DNA of 64,000 bases from Stenotrophomonas nitritireducens (GCF_001700965.1 NZ_CP016756.1:3772501-3836500), one strand, 5' to 3'. Shown: positions 27,442 to 37,040, counted from the stretch's first letter. The notes: generated by a model from the letters alone, not told the origin. Numbers and translations: made by a program.

Positions 27442-27745
27442 GCCTGAGTCTCCGGTTTCCGTTGCAGCGTAGCGCGTTGCACCGCTGTCCCTGCAGGATC
27501 AGGGCCGTGGCGTGGCGCTGTTATGGCACGAACCGTGCTTGTTTGTGAAGGGCGGGCAGCGGGCGGTGCGCTATCTGCAACTGTCCGGTCCGCGCCGTGC
27601 AGGGGTGGTGTAGGTGGTGGGCCGGATGCGTGATTGCGGTCACGCTATCGCGCATTGGCTGGCAACGTTGATCGCTGCGCCGGGTACCGCGATCTGCCGG
27701 TGTCGGTGAGCCGCGCGCCACGAGCGGCTGCGGCGGGGGAAACAG
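27442..27745. other. Intergenic region, no gene seen
   Basis: About 300 bases between the GGDEF-EAL start and the end of the esterase lipoprotein gene. It should hold the GGDEF-EAL promoter. No repeat element or coding sequence is convincing. Confidence 0.55.
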
Positions 27746-28549
27746 TCATTGCCGTTGCTGGCTGAACATCCATTGCCACAGCGCAGGGTTGCGGTAGGTC
27801 GGGTCCCAGGCGTTGTGCTGCACATCGGGGTACTCGGTGTAACGCCAGTCGACACCGTTTTTTCGGCTGGCGGCGGCGATGGCACGGTCATCGGTGGTGG
27901 GCACCAGCGCATCCAGCGCGCCATGGAAAATCCAGGTGGGTACATGGCGCAGGCGGGCAACCGTGGCCTGATAGGGATCTTCCGCATCGGCCACCTGATC
28001 GACCATCAGACCGGGGCGGTCGGCACGGGGGGCGCGCAGTGCGCCGCAGATCGGCACCAGTGCGGCGAACTGATCGGGCCGGGTCAGGGCCAGTTCCCAA
28101 CTGCCATAACCGCCCATCGATATGCCGGTGAGATAGATGCGGCGCGGATCGGCATTGAACTCGGCGCTGGCCGCGTCCAGCACGGCAAGCGCCATGCGTG
28201 CGTTGCGGCCACGCCATTCTTCGCCTTCGGGCACCTGCGGGAACACCACCAAAGCTGGGAAGGTGTCCGGGTTCTGGCCAAGCCAAGGGCCGATGCCGGC
28301 CAGGGTGGGTTTGAGCCCGTCGTCGCCGCGTTCGCCCGAGCCGTGCAGGAACAACACCAGTGGCCGCGCGCCGGGTGGCGTTGCCGCTGCAGCCGGCACG
28401 AAGACCTGGTAGCGGAATTGCCGGCCTTCAAACTCCAGCTGCCGCGCCACCAGCTTCCCGGATGCCGGGGCGTCGCCCGAGACGGCGGGCGTACTCCGGC
28501 AGCCCAGCAGCAGGCCCAGCAGGCAAAGCGATAAAACGATGCGACCCAT
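27746..28549 (-). CDS. Esterase/alpha-beta hydrolase lipoprotein
   Basis: A 267-residue envelope lipoprotein (lipobox LGLLLGC, Cys17) of the alpha/beta hydrolase fold, like carboxylesterases and PHB-depolymerase-type esterases. Oxyanion motif FLHGSGERG, nucleophile in TGISMGGYGSWELA, acid in FHGALDALVP, and His in DVQHNAWDPTY complete the triad. Start at 28549 follows GGAG; the open frame extends upstream without signal character. Members of this family often sit with carbohydrate-ester or polyhydroxyalkanoate metabolism, but neighbours here give no pathway. Confidence 0.88.
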   Translation of the reverse strand: MGRIVLSLCLLGLLLGCRSTPAVSGDAPASGKLVARQLEFEGRQFRYQVFVPAAAATPPGARPLVLFLHGSGERGDDGLKPTLAGIGPWLGQNPDTFPALVVFPQVPEGEEWRGRNARMALAVLDAASAEFNADPRRIYLTGISMGGYGSWELALTRPDQFAALVPICGALRAPRADRPGLMVDQVADAEDPYQATVARLRHVPTWIFHGALDALVPTTDDRAIAAASRKNGVDWRYTEYPDVQHNAWDPTYRNPALWQWMFSQQRQ

Positions 28550-28654
28550 GGCGACGGACTCCGTTGTGGACTGCACCAGCCTAGCCTGATTGGTGCTGTG
28601 CCAGAATAATTGCTGCGACACCGCTGCGGCGGACGGGTTCTACGGGAGTGATGC

Positions 28655-28945
28655 ATGAAAAAATTGCTGATCGTCGTGCTGGCGGCGCTGCTGGTTGCGT
28701 GCAGCCAAGGCTTGAGCGGTACCTGGAGTGACAGCATGGGCATGGTGAGCTACACCTTTGCCTCCGATGGCAAGGTGACGGTCGAAATGCTGGGCAAGTC
28801 GCAGCAGACTCACTACACCCGCGATGGCGACACGTTGAAGGTGCAGGTGCCTGACAGCAATGGTGAAGCGCTGGAATTCACCGTCAACCAGGACGGCTCG
28901 CTGCAGGGCCCCATGGGCGTTCGCCTGCAGAAGCAGGAAAAATAA
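28655..28945 (+). CDS. Small lipoprotein of unknown function
   Basis: A 96-residue protein with signal peptide MKKLLIVVLAALLVACS (Cys16 lipobox). The mature part is predicted to be all beta (GTWSDSMGMVSYTFASDGKV, THYTRDGDTLKVQV), like a small barrel sensing or stress lipoprotein. It starts 105 bases from the divergent esterase lipoprotein gene. Family not recognised. Confidence 0.8.
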   Translation: MKKLLIVVLAALLVACSQGLSGTWSDSMGMVSYTFASDGKVTVEMLGKSQQTHYTRDGDTLKVQVPDSNGEALEFTVNQDGSLQGPMGVRLQKQEK

Positions 28946-29125
28946 GCTCATACGGCTACCACGCCGTGATGATCCGCGTAGCGCACACGACCCAGGCGTG
29001 CGGGGCGGCGAAGCGAAGCCGGCGCTGCATTGCGGCGCGCTTGGCTCCACTAGCGCCATGCATACGGATGGCGGGTAACTGCCCGGTTGGCAGCGGCGCG
29101 GTTTCTTGCCGCAGCCGACGCGCAG

Positions 29126-29917
29126 CTAGGCGGCGTGCAGGAACTTTTCGATTTCACGCGCGGCTTTCTGCACCTGTGTGCTCAGCGAATTCTTCAGGTC
29201 TGCGGGCAGGACCGAGCGCGGAACCATGACGCTGATCGACGCCACCACGTTGCCGTCGCGGTCCCGCAGTGGGTAGGCCACCGCGGATACGCCGGGCTGG
29301 TAGAACGACTCGCTGATGGCATGGCCGCGCCGGTAGTCGCTGCCGAGCAGTTCGATCAGCTCCTGCGGCGTCTTCGGGCCCTGCTCGGTGGTGAAGGAGA
29401 AGCTGGGTTCGGGGAACAGCTGGCTGAGGTCCTGCTGTGGCAGGGCCATCAGCAATACCCGGCCAATGGCGGTGCAATGCGCAGGCAGGCGGGTACCCAC
29501 GCCCACTGCGGCCGCTGCTTCGCCAACCGCACTGGCCCGTGCGACGTAGACGATGTCACGCCCATCCAGCACGCACAGTTGAGCCGAATAGCTGGTGGTG
29601 TCGCGCAGGCGCTGTAGCACCGGCCGCCCGATCTGCACGATGTCCATCGATGACAGATAGTCAAAGCCCAGGCGCAGTACGCTGATGCCCAGGCTGTAAC
29701 CGCCACTGGTGCTATTGCGGGTAAGGAAGCGCATCTGCTCCAGCGTCTGCACCGTGCGGTACACCGATGCTTTGGGCAGGCCGGTGCGCTGGCAGACCTG
29801 GGTGAAGCTCAGCTCGCCATTCTGTCCAAACAGCTGCAACATGTTCAGGCCTTTCTCCAGCGCAGGCACCATGTAGCGGGTCTGTTCTTTCAGGGGTGTT
29901 GCTTGGGGCGATGACAT
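29126..29917 (-). CDS. IclR-family transcriptional regulator
   Basis: A 263-residue regulator with an N-terminal winged helix-turn-helix (about 18-75, LSFTQVCQRTGLPKASVYRT) and a C-terminal effector domain (YSAQLCVLDGRDIVYVARAS, THCTAIGRVLLMA-like, ISVMVPRS). Members control catabolic genes and bind aromatic, glyoxylate or similar ligands. The start at 29917 follows AGGGAAG. The likely target, divergent or downstream catabolic genes, is absent: the upstream kilobase is gene-poor and AT-rich, so its regulon may have been lost or lie elsewhere. Confidence 0.92.
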   Translation of the reverse strand: MSSPQATPLKEQTRYMVPALEKGLNMLQLFGQNGELSFTQVCQRTGLPKASVYRTVQTLEQMRFLTRNSTSGGYSLGISVLRLGFDYLSSMDIVQIGRPVLQRLRDTTSYSAQLCVLDGRDIVYVARASAVGEAAAAVGVGTRLPAHCTAIGRVLLMALPQQDLSQLFPEPSFSFTTEQGPKTPQELIELLGSDYRRGHAISESFYQPGVSAVAYPLRDRDGNVVASISVMVPRSVLPADLKNSLSTQVQKAAREIEKFLHAA

Positions 29918-30902
29918 TACCGTCTTCCCTTTAGTTGAAGACAAGGCTGCCATTGACGGGCAGGGGCTGGGCGCTGACGAAACCCGCCAGGCCGGGCAGT
30001 GGGCACGACAAGGTGTCATCGATGTCGGCCGGGTATCGCCGGCGTTGCAGGCAGCGGCTGCTGGGGATGTCGGCCACCGTTCCATGCAGCGCGCAGTTGC
30101 CCTGGTTCTCCTCAAAGAAGCCGCCTCGTTGCACGGCATGGCCAAACGGTCGGAGCCCCTCGATGGCATAACCACCATCGAACAGGAAACTGCCGGGCTG
30201 CTTGCCTTTCATCGTGTGGGCAAAGCGGTGCCCGCCGCGCACCCGCGTTGTGTTGCAGCCGGTTTTACAGCGCATATGGTTCTGCCCGTGCGTGACTATC
30301 GAGGGGTGGTTTTATATTTGAAACTAAATCTAAATGCAGAAACTTCAATAGACGATAACAATGATTGGAGTAACTGCAATCGGGGAAGCTGCCGTTTGCG
30401 TGTGCTGTTATTCACAGATCCGATATCTGGTGTGTGTTGTTTGCCTGGTTTCGGTATGGCCTTCTTCTTGGCCGTGACGGCACAGGGTAATTATGGTTTA
30501 ACGGGTGAAACCAAGTTTTGATACGAGTCCTTGAATGACGTGCGTCTGGCGTTGAATCTGCTGCGGGCACTTCGTTGATATTGATTTGACGGAGTGTTGA
30601 TTTGCAAGGCTATTTGTTGAGGAAAAAGTGAGGGTTGTTGGCCCGATGTACTGGGTTTCCGTGATGCTCAATTGCGGCGATTATTGATTGAAATCATTAT
30701 CTCCGTGTCGGAATTTACAATATAGGGTTGCGCATTTCCGGTTACTTTGAGAATTGTCTTAAAAGCGGGCTCGGCGACGACGTCCGCACCATTGCAGGTG
30801 ATGTTTCATTCGCGTGTGCAGTAGTCCGGCGGGGCGGCTAAAGAAGGGTGGGGGCGGGCCGATATAGCAGGCAGCTTTCCGCGCGGGCGTTTTCTGTTCC
30901 TC
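29918..30902. other. AT-rich, gene-poor kilobase
   Basis: The 985 bases between the IclR gene and the HDOD gene have no convincing complete gene. From about 30290 to 30770 the sequence is visibly richer in A and T than the rest of the window (TTTATATTTG, GATAACAATG, TTATTGATTG) and has stops in all frames at short spacing. It may be foreign DNA, gene remnant or an extended control region. Confidence 0.6.
29931..30212 (-). pseudogene. Possible gene remnant upstream of the IclR gene
   Basis: A 93-codon minus-strand frame (MKGKQPGSFLFDGGYAIEGL … SAQPLPVNGSLVFN) ends 14 bases before the IclR start. Its composition is protein-like, with FFEENQGNC and ADIDDTLSC, suggesting the C-terminal part of a larger lost protein, possibly exported. 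No family recognised and no ribosome site; it may also be chance. Confidence 0.25.
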
Positions 30903-31961
30903 ATGGTGATTATTTCGGCAGTGCTTGCAGCAGTAGTGGTCGGAGGCCTGGTCTGGCTCTGGCTGCGAGGCCGTGACGACGCGCCGCAACCGCGGCGGCG
31001 CGTGTATGTGGCCCCGGCTGTGGCGGCGCCCGCAACCGGAACGCCGGGCCCGGCAATCTGCGCCGACGACCTGCAACGGCGCTTTCTGCTGAGCGCGCTC
31101 GGCGCGGCGGAAACGCCGGCCGATGCCTTGCGCGTGCAGCGGGCGGTGGTGGACGACGTGGTGGCCGCACTGAGCCGCGCGGACCTGTCCTCGCGCTACA
31201 CGCCGCGACGGCCCAACCTGCTGCCGCAGCTGATCCAGAGCGTCAATGACAGCACCGCCTCCTCGCGTTCGATCGCACGCATCATCGGCAGCGATGCGGT
31301 GCTGGCCGCAACCCTGCTGCGCATCGCCAACAGTTCGTTGTACCGGCTGCAGCAACAGGACGTGCAGAGCATCGAGCGTGCGGTGACCCTGATCGGCAAC
31401 GATGGCATCCGCCAGATCATTTCCGCCGCGCTGGTGCAGCCGGTGATGGAATCGGCCAGCGGTGTGGATGCCGCGTTCGCGCGCCTGCTGTGGGATTACA
31501 CGTTACGGGTGTCACTGGCGGCGGCCGATCACGCCCGCAGCGTGGAGCGCGAGGATGGTTTCGCTGCACAGCTGGCGGGCCTGCTGTTGGGCCTGAGCGC
31601 GGCCATGGCGATGCAGGCGGCCGCCGATGTGCTGGTGAAACCACCCCTGCGGACGCGTGAGCCCGGTACCTTGCTGGCGATATTGGAGCGCTGCACCGCA
31701 CCTACCGCAGTGCGTATCGCCGAGCACTGGAAACTGTCGGCGGCGATCGTGCAGGCGCTCAAACAGGTGGACGCGGAGGCAGCTACCGGTCTGGCGCGTT
31801 CGTTGCAGATAGGCCAGCTTGCCGCCAGCGCGGCGATGCTGCACGCCCAGGGCCTGCTGAGCGAGGCGGATGCCTGCAGCGCGCTTGCCAGCAAGCTGCC
31901 CGAACACGTGGCGACCTGGTTGTGGAAGCGGATGCACCAGACCGAAGACGCGCCGCAATAG
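30903..31961 (+). CDS. Membrane-anchored HDOD domain protein
   Basis: A 352-residue protein with one N-terminal membrane segment (MVIISAVLAAVVVGGLVWLW) and a cytoplasmic HDOD domain (about 100-290; RRPNLLPQLIQSVND, SDAVLAATLLRIANSSLY, SIERAVTLIGNDGIRQI). HDOD domains are HD-like folds without the metal-binding His-Asp, used as signalling adaptors in Xanthomonadaceae. There is no attached GGDEF, EAL or response-regulator domain. Downstream partner unknown. The start lacks a clear ribosome site, but the membrane segment directly after it supports it. Confidence 0.88.
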   Translation: MVIISAVLAAVVVGGLVWLWLRGRDDAPQPRRRVYVAPAVAAPATGTPGPAICADDLQRRFLLSALGAAETPADALRVQRAVVDDVVAALSRADLSSRYTPRRPNLLPQLIQSVNDSTASSRSIARIIGSDAVLAATLLRIANSSLYRLQQQDVQSIERAVTLIGNDGIRQIISAALVQPVMESASGVDAAFARLLWDYTLRVSLAAADHARSVEREDGFAAQLAGLLLGLSAAMAMQAAADVLVKPPLRTREPGTLLAILERCTAPTAVRIAEHWKLSAAIVQALKQVDAEAATGLARSLQIGQLAASAAMLHAQGLLSEADACSALASKLPEHVATWLWKRMHQTEDAPQ

Positions 31962-32036
31962 ACCGTGCGTCCCGTTTGCCGGGTGTGGAGAGCCGCCGGT
32001 CAGTCGAACCTGCTGCAACGGCACGCCAATCAAGGC

Positions 32037-33608
32037 CTACAGCTGCGACTCCAACGGCAACCAGCTGATCACGCGGGTGCTGGCGCGCAGCATGAAGCTG
32101 GTGTCTGGTTCGGTACGCAGGCTGATTGGCGGGGTTTGCGCACGGTCCAGCCAGCGCAGTTCGTGATCCTTGTTGAGATATACCCAGTAACTCTGCTCCG
32201 GGCTGGACAGACGCAGGTACTCCTGGTGCAGGCGGGTGGCCAACACCGGGTCGTCGAACAGGGCGCCCATTTCGGTATTGAGGTAGGCCGAGCGCGGGTC
32301 GAGGTTGAACGAGCCGACGAAGCCGCGGCGGTCGTCTACCAGGAAGGCCTTGGTATGCAGGCTGGCGCCGCTGCTGCCGAACGGCGATGCCTTGCTGGTA
32401 TGTCCGCGAGATTTCAGCTCGTAAAGCTGCACGCCGCCGGCCAGTAGCGGACGCCGGTAATGCATGTAGCCGCTGTGTACGGCCGCCACGTCGTTGGCGG
32501 CCAGCGAGTTGGTGATGATGCCGACCTGTACGCCATCGTGCACCTGCCCGATCAGGGCCTTGGTGCCGGTCGCGCCGGGGACGAAGTAGGGCGATATCAA
32601 CAGTGATTTGTGCTCGGCGCTGCCCAGTACATCGACCAGGCGGGTGACGAGCCATTGGCTGCTGTCGCCACCTCTGGGCTTTCGCGGCGGATCGGAACGG
32701 ATGCGGACGCCCTTGGTCCAATACAGGTCCAATTGTTTGCTGAGATAGGCATCGCTGAGCCGTGCGCGCACGCGCTGCAGATAGGGCGCGGCCTCCTGCT
32801 GGCGTGCGTCCAGTTCGGCCTGGCTGACGAAGTTGGCCATCTGCTGGTCGGTGCTGTAGTGCAGGGCGGCGATCGGCACCACGGCATCGCTGTTCCAGAA
32901 CTCATCGAAGATGCTGCTCGCATCGCTGGCAACCGGGCCGGCCAGCAGTAGATCGAGGTCGCGGAAGTTCACGTCCGGGCGCGCGTCGAAATATTCGGCA
33001 CCGATATTGCGACCACCGACGATGGCAACGCGCCCGTCGGCGATCCATGCCTTGTTGTGCATGCGGTGGTTGATGCTGAAAGCCCGTTGCACCATTTCCA
33101 CCAGTCGCCACAGACCGTCGCGGTTGCGGAATGGGTTGTACAGGCGGATCTCGATGTTGGGATGCTGGTCCAGCGCCAGCATCTGCGGGTCCAGCCCGGC
33201 GGCGTTCATGTCGTCCAGCAGCAGGCGCACGCGTACACCGCGCTCGGCGGCCTGGTAGACATCGTGGGCAAGCAGGTGGCCGAGCAGGTCGTCGTGCCAC
33301 ATGTAGTACTGCAGGTCCAGGCTGCGCCCGGCCTGACGGGTGATGATGGAGCGTGCCGCGTAGGCGTCGAGCCCGTCGGAGAGGTACACCGCGCCGCTTT
33401 TGCCCGGGTTCTCCGCCAGCAGTGGCTGCAGCTGGCGGTCGATCAGGGTTTGCCGTGGCTGCACCGGCAGGGCCTGCGAGGGCAGGCCAACAGCCTTGGG
33501 CGTCAGGTGATCGCCCAGCAGCAAGCCGCTGACCACCAGCAACAGCAGCACGCCGAACAGACCGGCCAGGAACCGCAGCAGGCGATGGGAACGAGAGGGC
33601 GTATCCAT
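32037..33608 (-). CDS. clsC: Phospholipase D-family cardiolipin synthase (ClsC type)
   Basis: A 523-residue inner-membrane enzyme with one N-terminal membrane segment and two HKD motifs: HNKAWIADGRVAIVGG from His184 and HTKAFLVDDRRGFVGS from His418. Both His-Lys-Asp sets are complete. ClsC joins phosphatidylglycerol with phosphatidylethanolamine or another lipid to make cardiolipin. ClsC usually works with YmdB, which is not in this window. The first half RSLDLQYYMWHDDLLG and NPFRNRDGLW match the ClsC branch. It is convergent with the HDOD gene. Confidence 0.9.
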   Translation of the reverse strand: MDTPSRSHRLLRFLAGLFGVLLLLVVSGLLLGDHLTPKAVGLPSQALPVQPRQTLIDRQLQPLLAENPGKSGAVYLSDGLDAYAARSIITRQAGRSLDLQYYMWHDDLLGHLLAHDVYQAAERGVRVRLLLDDMNAAGLDPQMLALDQHPNIEIRLYNPFRNRDGLWRLVEMVQRAFSINHRMHNKAWIADGRVAIVGGRNIGAEYFDARPDVNFRDLDLLLAGPVASDASSIFDEFWNSDAVVPIAALHYSTDQQMANFVSQAELDARQQEAAPYLQRVRARLSDAYLSKQLDLYWTKGVRIRSDPPRKPRGGDSSQWLVTRLVDVLGSAEHKSLLISPYFVPGATGTKALIGQVHDGVQVGIITNSLAANDVAAVHSGYMHYRRPLLAGGVQLYELKSRGHTSKASPFGSSGASLHTKAFLVDDRRGFVGSFNLDPRSAYLNTEMGALFDDPVLATRLHQEYLRLSSPEQSYWVYLNKDHELRWLDRAQTPPISLRTEPDTSFMLRASTRVISWLPLESQL

Positions 33609-33731
33609 CCACGCATCCTAGCGGGGTTCGCGTGCAGGCGGCAGTTTGTCCTGCAGCCATGACGTTCCGGGGGTGCGGTGGGTGCCCCTGCTGGGCGAGA
33701 ATCGGGGTTTGCGTTTGCCGCGAGCCCCGTA

Positions 33732-34937
33732 ATGACCGAACGTTCTTCCTCTTTCCGAGCGCCCAGTCTGGTGCTGCAGATTGTCATCGGCCTGATCGCC
33801 GGTATCGTGCTGGCGATGGCCTGGCCGGCCGGGGCAACCGCGGTTGGCCTGCTCGGCACGGTGTTCATTTCCGCGTTGAAGGCGGTGGCGCCGGTCCTGG
33901 TGCTGGTGCTGGTGACGGCTTCCATCGCCAACCACCAGCACGGCCAGAAGACCCATATCCGGATGATTCTGCTGCTGTATGTGATCGGCACCCTGGCCGC
34001 AGCATTGGTTGGCGTTGCAGCCAGCTTCCTGTTCCCGAGCAAGCTGGCGCTGAAGGCTGCCGAGGCTGGCATGAGTGCGCCGGGCGGCATTGGCGAGGTG
34101 CTGAAGACCTTGTTGATGCAGATCGTCGACAACCCGGTGCATGCGCTGCTCAATGCCAACTACATCGGCCTGCTCGCCTGGGCGGTGGGCCTGGGCCTGG
34201 CCTTGCGTCACGCCAGCCAGACCACGCGCACGTTGGTCAGCGATCTGTCCGATGCCATCACCTGGGTGGTGCGGCTGGTGATCAAGCTGGCCCCGCTGGG
34301 TGTGTTCGGTATTGTCGCCTCGCTGCTGGCCGAGTCCGGGCTGGGCGCGCTGAAGCAATACGCGCATCTGTTGGCGGTGCTGGTTGGCGCGATGCTGTTC
34401 ATGGCCTTTATTGGCAATCCGCTGATCGTGGCGGTGGTGACGCGGCGCAATCCGTATCCGCTGGTGCTGCGTTGCCTGCGCGAGAGCGGCATCACAGCGT
34501 TCTTCACCCGCTCATCGGCTGCCAACATCCCGGTCAACATGGAGCTGTGCCGCAAGCTTGGCCTGCATGAGGAAACCTATTCGGTGGCCATTCCGCTGGG
34601 GGCCACCATCAACATGGCCGGTGCGGCGATCACGATTTCGGTGCTGACCCTGGCTGCGGTCAATACCCTGGGCTATCCGGTCGATCTGCCGACTGCCTTG
34701 CTGCTCAGCGTGCTGGCAGCGGTGGGTGCCTGCGGCGCGTCCGGTGTGCCGGGCGGCTCCTTGCTGCTGATTCCGCTGGCCTGTGGGCTGTTTGGCATTC
34801 CAAACGACATAGCGATGCAGGTCGTAGCGGTGGGCTTCATCGTCGGCGTGGTCCAGGACTCGGCTGAAACCGCCTTGAACTCGTCCACCGACGTGGTGTT
34901 TGTGGCCGCGGCCGAACAAGCGCGCGGACGCGGCTGA
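33732..34937 (+). CDS. sstT: Serine/threonine:sodium symporter SstT
   Basis: A 401-residue dicarboxylate/amino acid:cation symporter fold with about eight membrane segments and two re-entrant hairpins. Signature parts are [19 protein letters not shown] (serine-rich HP1 hairpin), [15 protein letters not shown] and [19 protein letters not shown]. It imports serine and threonine with sodium. Start at 33732 (MTERSSSF). Its stop overlaps the azlC start by one base, so it is probably cotranscribed with azlCD. Confidence 0.94.
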   Translation: MTERSSSFRAPSLVLQIVIGLIAGIVLAMAWPAGATAVGLLGTVFISALKAVAPVLVLVLVTASIANHQHGQKTHIRMILLLYVIGTLAAALVGVAASFLFPSKLALKAAEAGMSAPGGIGEVLKTLLMQIVDNPVHALLNANYIGLLAWAVGLGLALRHASQTTRTLVSDLSDAITWVVRLVIKLAPLGVFGIVASLLAESGLGALKQYAHLLAVLVGAMLFMAFIGNPLIVAVVTRRNPYPLVLRCLRESGITAFFTRSSAANIPVNMELCRKLGLHEETYSVAIPLGATINMAGAAITISVLTLAAVNTLGYPVDLPTALLLSVLAAVGACGASGVPGGSLLLIPLACGLFGIPNDIAMQVVAVGFIVGVVQDSAETALNSSTDVVFVAAAEQARGRG

Positions 34938-35665
34938 TGGCCAGCGCCGGGCGCATCACGCAGGCGGTGCGCATCGGCGTTTCGATAGCGATAGCGACCG
35001 GCCTGTACGGCATCTCGTTTGGTGCGCTGGCGGTGGCATCGGGTTTCAGCGTGGCACAGACCGCTGCGCTGAGCCTGTTGATGTTCACCGGCGGCTCGCA
35101 GTTTGCCTTCATCGGTGTGATCGGCGCCGGTGGTGCGGGTGCGGCGGCGTTTGGTGCGGCCACCTTGCTGGGTATCCGCAACGCGGTCTATGGCGCGCAG
35201 ATCAACCGCATGCTGCGCCCGCGTGGCTGGCTCAAGCCGGTGGCGGCACAGGTCACCATCGACGAATCGGCGGCAACCGCTGCCAGCCAGAGCGATCCGC
35301 AGGAGCAGCGGCGCGGTTTCTGGGTAGCCGGGTTAGGCGTGTACCTGTGCTGGAACCTGTTCACCCTGTTGGGTGCGCTGCTCGGTGATGCCCTGGGCGA
35401 CCCGCGCGAATGGGGATTGGATGGCGCGGCGGTAGCCGCTTTTCTTGGGTTGCTGTGGCCGCGGCTGCGTTCGCGCGAGCCGGTGGCCATTGCGGCGGTC
35501 TGCGCACTGGTGACGGTGCTGGCGCTGCCGTGGCTGCCGGCCGGTGTGCCGATTCTATTGGCCGCTGCAGTTGCGGCGGTGTGGGGCTGGTTCGGGCACG
35601 GCCCAGCCGATGAAGGGCTGGAGCCGGATGTCGCGCCAACGACCGGGCCGGAGCTGGAGCGATGA
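34937..35665 (+). CDS. azlC: AzlC-family branched-chain amino acid exporter, large subunit
   Basis: A 242-residue inner-membrane protein of the AzlC/YgaZ family, with about five to seven membrane segments (GLYGISFGALAVASGFSVAQ, LSLLMFTGGSQFAFIGVIGAGG). With AzlD it exports branched-chain amino acids or related compounds. It starts on the sstT stop (TGATG) and overlaps azlD by four bases, showing translational coupling. Confidence 0.92.
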   Translation: MASAGRITQAVRIGVSIAIATGLYGISFGALAVASGFSVAQTAALSLLMFTGGSQFAFIGVIGAGGAGAAAFGAATLLGIRNAVYGAQINRMLRPRGWLKPVAAQVTIDESAATAASQSDPQEQRRGFWVAGLGVYLCWNLFTLLGALLGDALGDPREWGLDGAAVAAFLGLLWPRLRSREPVAIAAVCALVTVLALPWLPAGVPILLAAAVAAVWGWFGHGPADEGLEPDVAPTTGPELER

Positions 35666-35964
35666 GACTGTGGGCGTGGATCGTGCTGGGTTGTGTTGCC
35701 GCATGGTCGATCAAGTTTGCCGGTTACCTGGTGCCGGTGCATTGGCTGCAGTCACCGCGCATGAACCGTGTGGCCGGCTGCCTGACGATAGGTCTGCTGG
35801 CCTCGTTGACGGCGATGAATACCGTTTCGGCCGGGCAAGGGCTGGCCTTCGACGCGCGCATCGGCGCGGTGTTGGCGGCAGCGGTTGCGTTGATGCTGCG
35901 GCTGCCGTTTCTGCTGGTGGTGATTGTGGGTGCGGCGGCAGCGGCGCTGATTCGCCTGCTGTGA
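35662..35964 (+). CDS. azlD: AzlD-family branched-chain amino acid exporter, small subunit
   Basis: A 100-residue hydrophobic protein with three to four membrane segments (WIVLGCVAAWSIKFAGYLVP, LPFLLVVIVGAAAAALIRLL). It is the small partner of AzlC (YgaH-like). The ATGA overlap with azlC supports a stoichiometric pair. REP dyads follow 20 bases after its stop. Confidence 0.9.
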   Translation: MRLWAWIVLGCVAAWSIKFAGYLVPVHWLQSPRMNRVAGCLTIGLLASLTAMNTVSAGQGLAFDARIGAVLAAAVALMLRLPFLLVVIVGAAAAALIRLL

Positions 35965-35984
35965 TTGCGGCGGTTGTGGCTGGT

Positions 35985-36275
35985 GTAGGAGCGGCGTGAG
36001 CCGCGAAGCCGGTGCTTCGTCCGCGCGCTGATCGCCTGTCACTGCAGATCGTGTGATCGCGTTTTGTTTCGTGACCGGGGACATCGCCAGCTTCGCGGCT
36101 TACGCCGCTCCCACAAAGCTGCGGCTCCTGCAGACGTAGAGACCTTGCCCTGGAACTTGAGCCGCGAAGCCGGTGCTTCGTCCGCGCGCTGATCGCTTGC
36201 GACCGCAGATTGTGCGATGGCGTTTTGTTTCGTGACCGGGGAGATGGCCAGCTTCGCGGCTTACGCCGCTCCTAC
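35985..36275. repeat. Duplicated REP doublet
   Basis: GTAGGAGCGGCGTGAGCCGC (35985 onward) and its inverted partner at 36090-36114 enclose a spacer (CGGTGCTTCGTCCGCGCGCT…). A second, similar block runs from about 36158 (TGAGCCGCGAAGCCGG) to 36275 with the same spacer slightly changed. The arrangement is a tandem duplication of a REP pair (REPIN-like). The rest of the gap to 36329 holds no gene. Confidence 0.85.
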
Positions 36276-36329
36276 AAAACGACGGCTCCCGCAATGCGGC
36301 GGCTCCTGCGGGGATGGAGGGGCCTTGGC

Positions 36330-37040
36330 CTAGAACTTCTGATTGGCTGCCAGGTAACGCCACTGGCCTTCGGGCATCTTGCTCAGGCCGACACGGCCGA
36401 TGCGCAGGCGGCGGATCTGCTCGGCCTTCAGGCCGACCTGGCTGCACATGTTCTGCAGCTGCCCCAGGCGCACATCCTTGATCGCGAAGCGCAGGCGCTG
36501 CTCGCTCTGCCAGCTGATCTTGGCCTGCGGCAGGCCGCGACCTTCATAGATCAGGCCGTGGGTAAGTTTGGGCATGGCCCAAGGACTGGGCTCGCCGCTG
36601 ACTTCGACCACGTATTCCTGCTCCAGGCTGGAACCGGAGTCCTGCAGGTGGCGGCGCACGCGCCAGTCCTGGGTCAGTACCACCAGGCCGCTGGCGGCAT
36701 CGTCCAGTGGCATCAGATAGTCCAGACGCTGGAAATGACGGCTCAGTGGACGGATGCCGGAAGCGTCGTCGGCAAAGCGGTTGTCGTCGCTCAGCAGGGC
36801 GACCAGCTGGTCGGCGCTGCAGCCGGCGGGCTTGTTGATCAGAAAGGTGGCAGCTTCGGCGGCCTCGGTGCTGCCCTCACTGCCCAGGGTGATGACTTCT
36901 TCGGTCACCATGGTCTGTGGGGTTTCCACCACCACGCCGTCGACGCTGATCCAGCCGCCTTCGATGTACTGCTGGGCCTGCGAGCGCGAGCACTGCAGCT
37001 GCGCGGCAACGCGCTTGTCGAGACGGATCGGGGTGGTCAT
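36330..37040 (-). CDS. rRNA pseudouridine synthase, RsuA/RluF-like, with S4 domain
   Basis: A 236-residue protein with an N-terminal S4 RNA-binding domain (about 1-60, RLDKRVAAQLQCSRSQAQQY) and an RsuA-type catalytic domain. The catalytic Asp appears to be Asp113 in PLDDAASGLVVLTQD. The residue before Leu-Asp is Pro111, where most relatives have Arg (GRLD). C-terminal LRIGRVGLSKMPEGQWR is typical of RluB/E/F. It should isomerise a uridine in 23S rRNA or tRNA; the exact site is not known. The unusual Pro may affect activity. Confidence 0.85.
   Translation of the reverse strand: MTTPIRLDKRVAAQLQCSRSQAQQYIEGGWISVDGVVVETPQTMVTEEVITLGSEGSTEAAEAATFLINKPAGCSADQLVALLSDDNRFADDASGIRPLSRHFQRLDYLMPLDDAASGLVVLTQDWRVRRHLQDSGSSLEQEYVVEVSGEPSPWAMPKLTHGLIYEGRGLPQAKISWQSEQRLRFAIKDVRLGQLQNMCSQVGLKAEQIRRLRIGRVGLSKMPEGQWRYLAANQKF

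Noticed and set aside
30045..30521. A 158-codon plus-strand frame in the AT-rich kilobase
   Set aside because: No ribosome site, no signal or domain, and it runs across the base-composition boundary; more likely chance.
29930..30902. tRNA or small RNA gene in the AT-rich region
   Set aside because: No cloverleaf, T-loop GTTCRANYC box or strong terminator could be found by eye.
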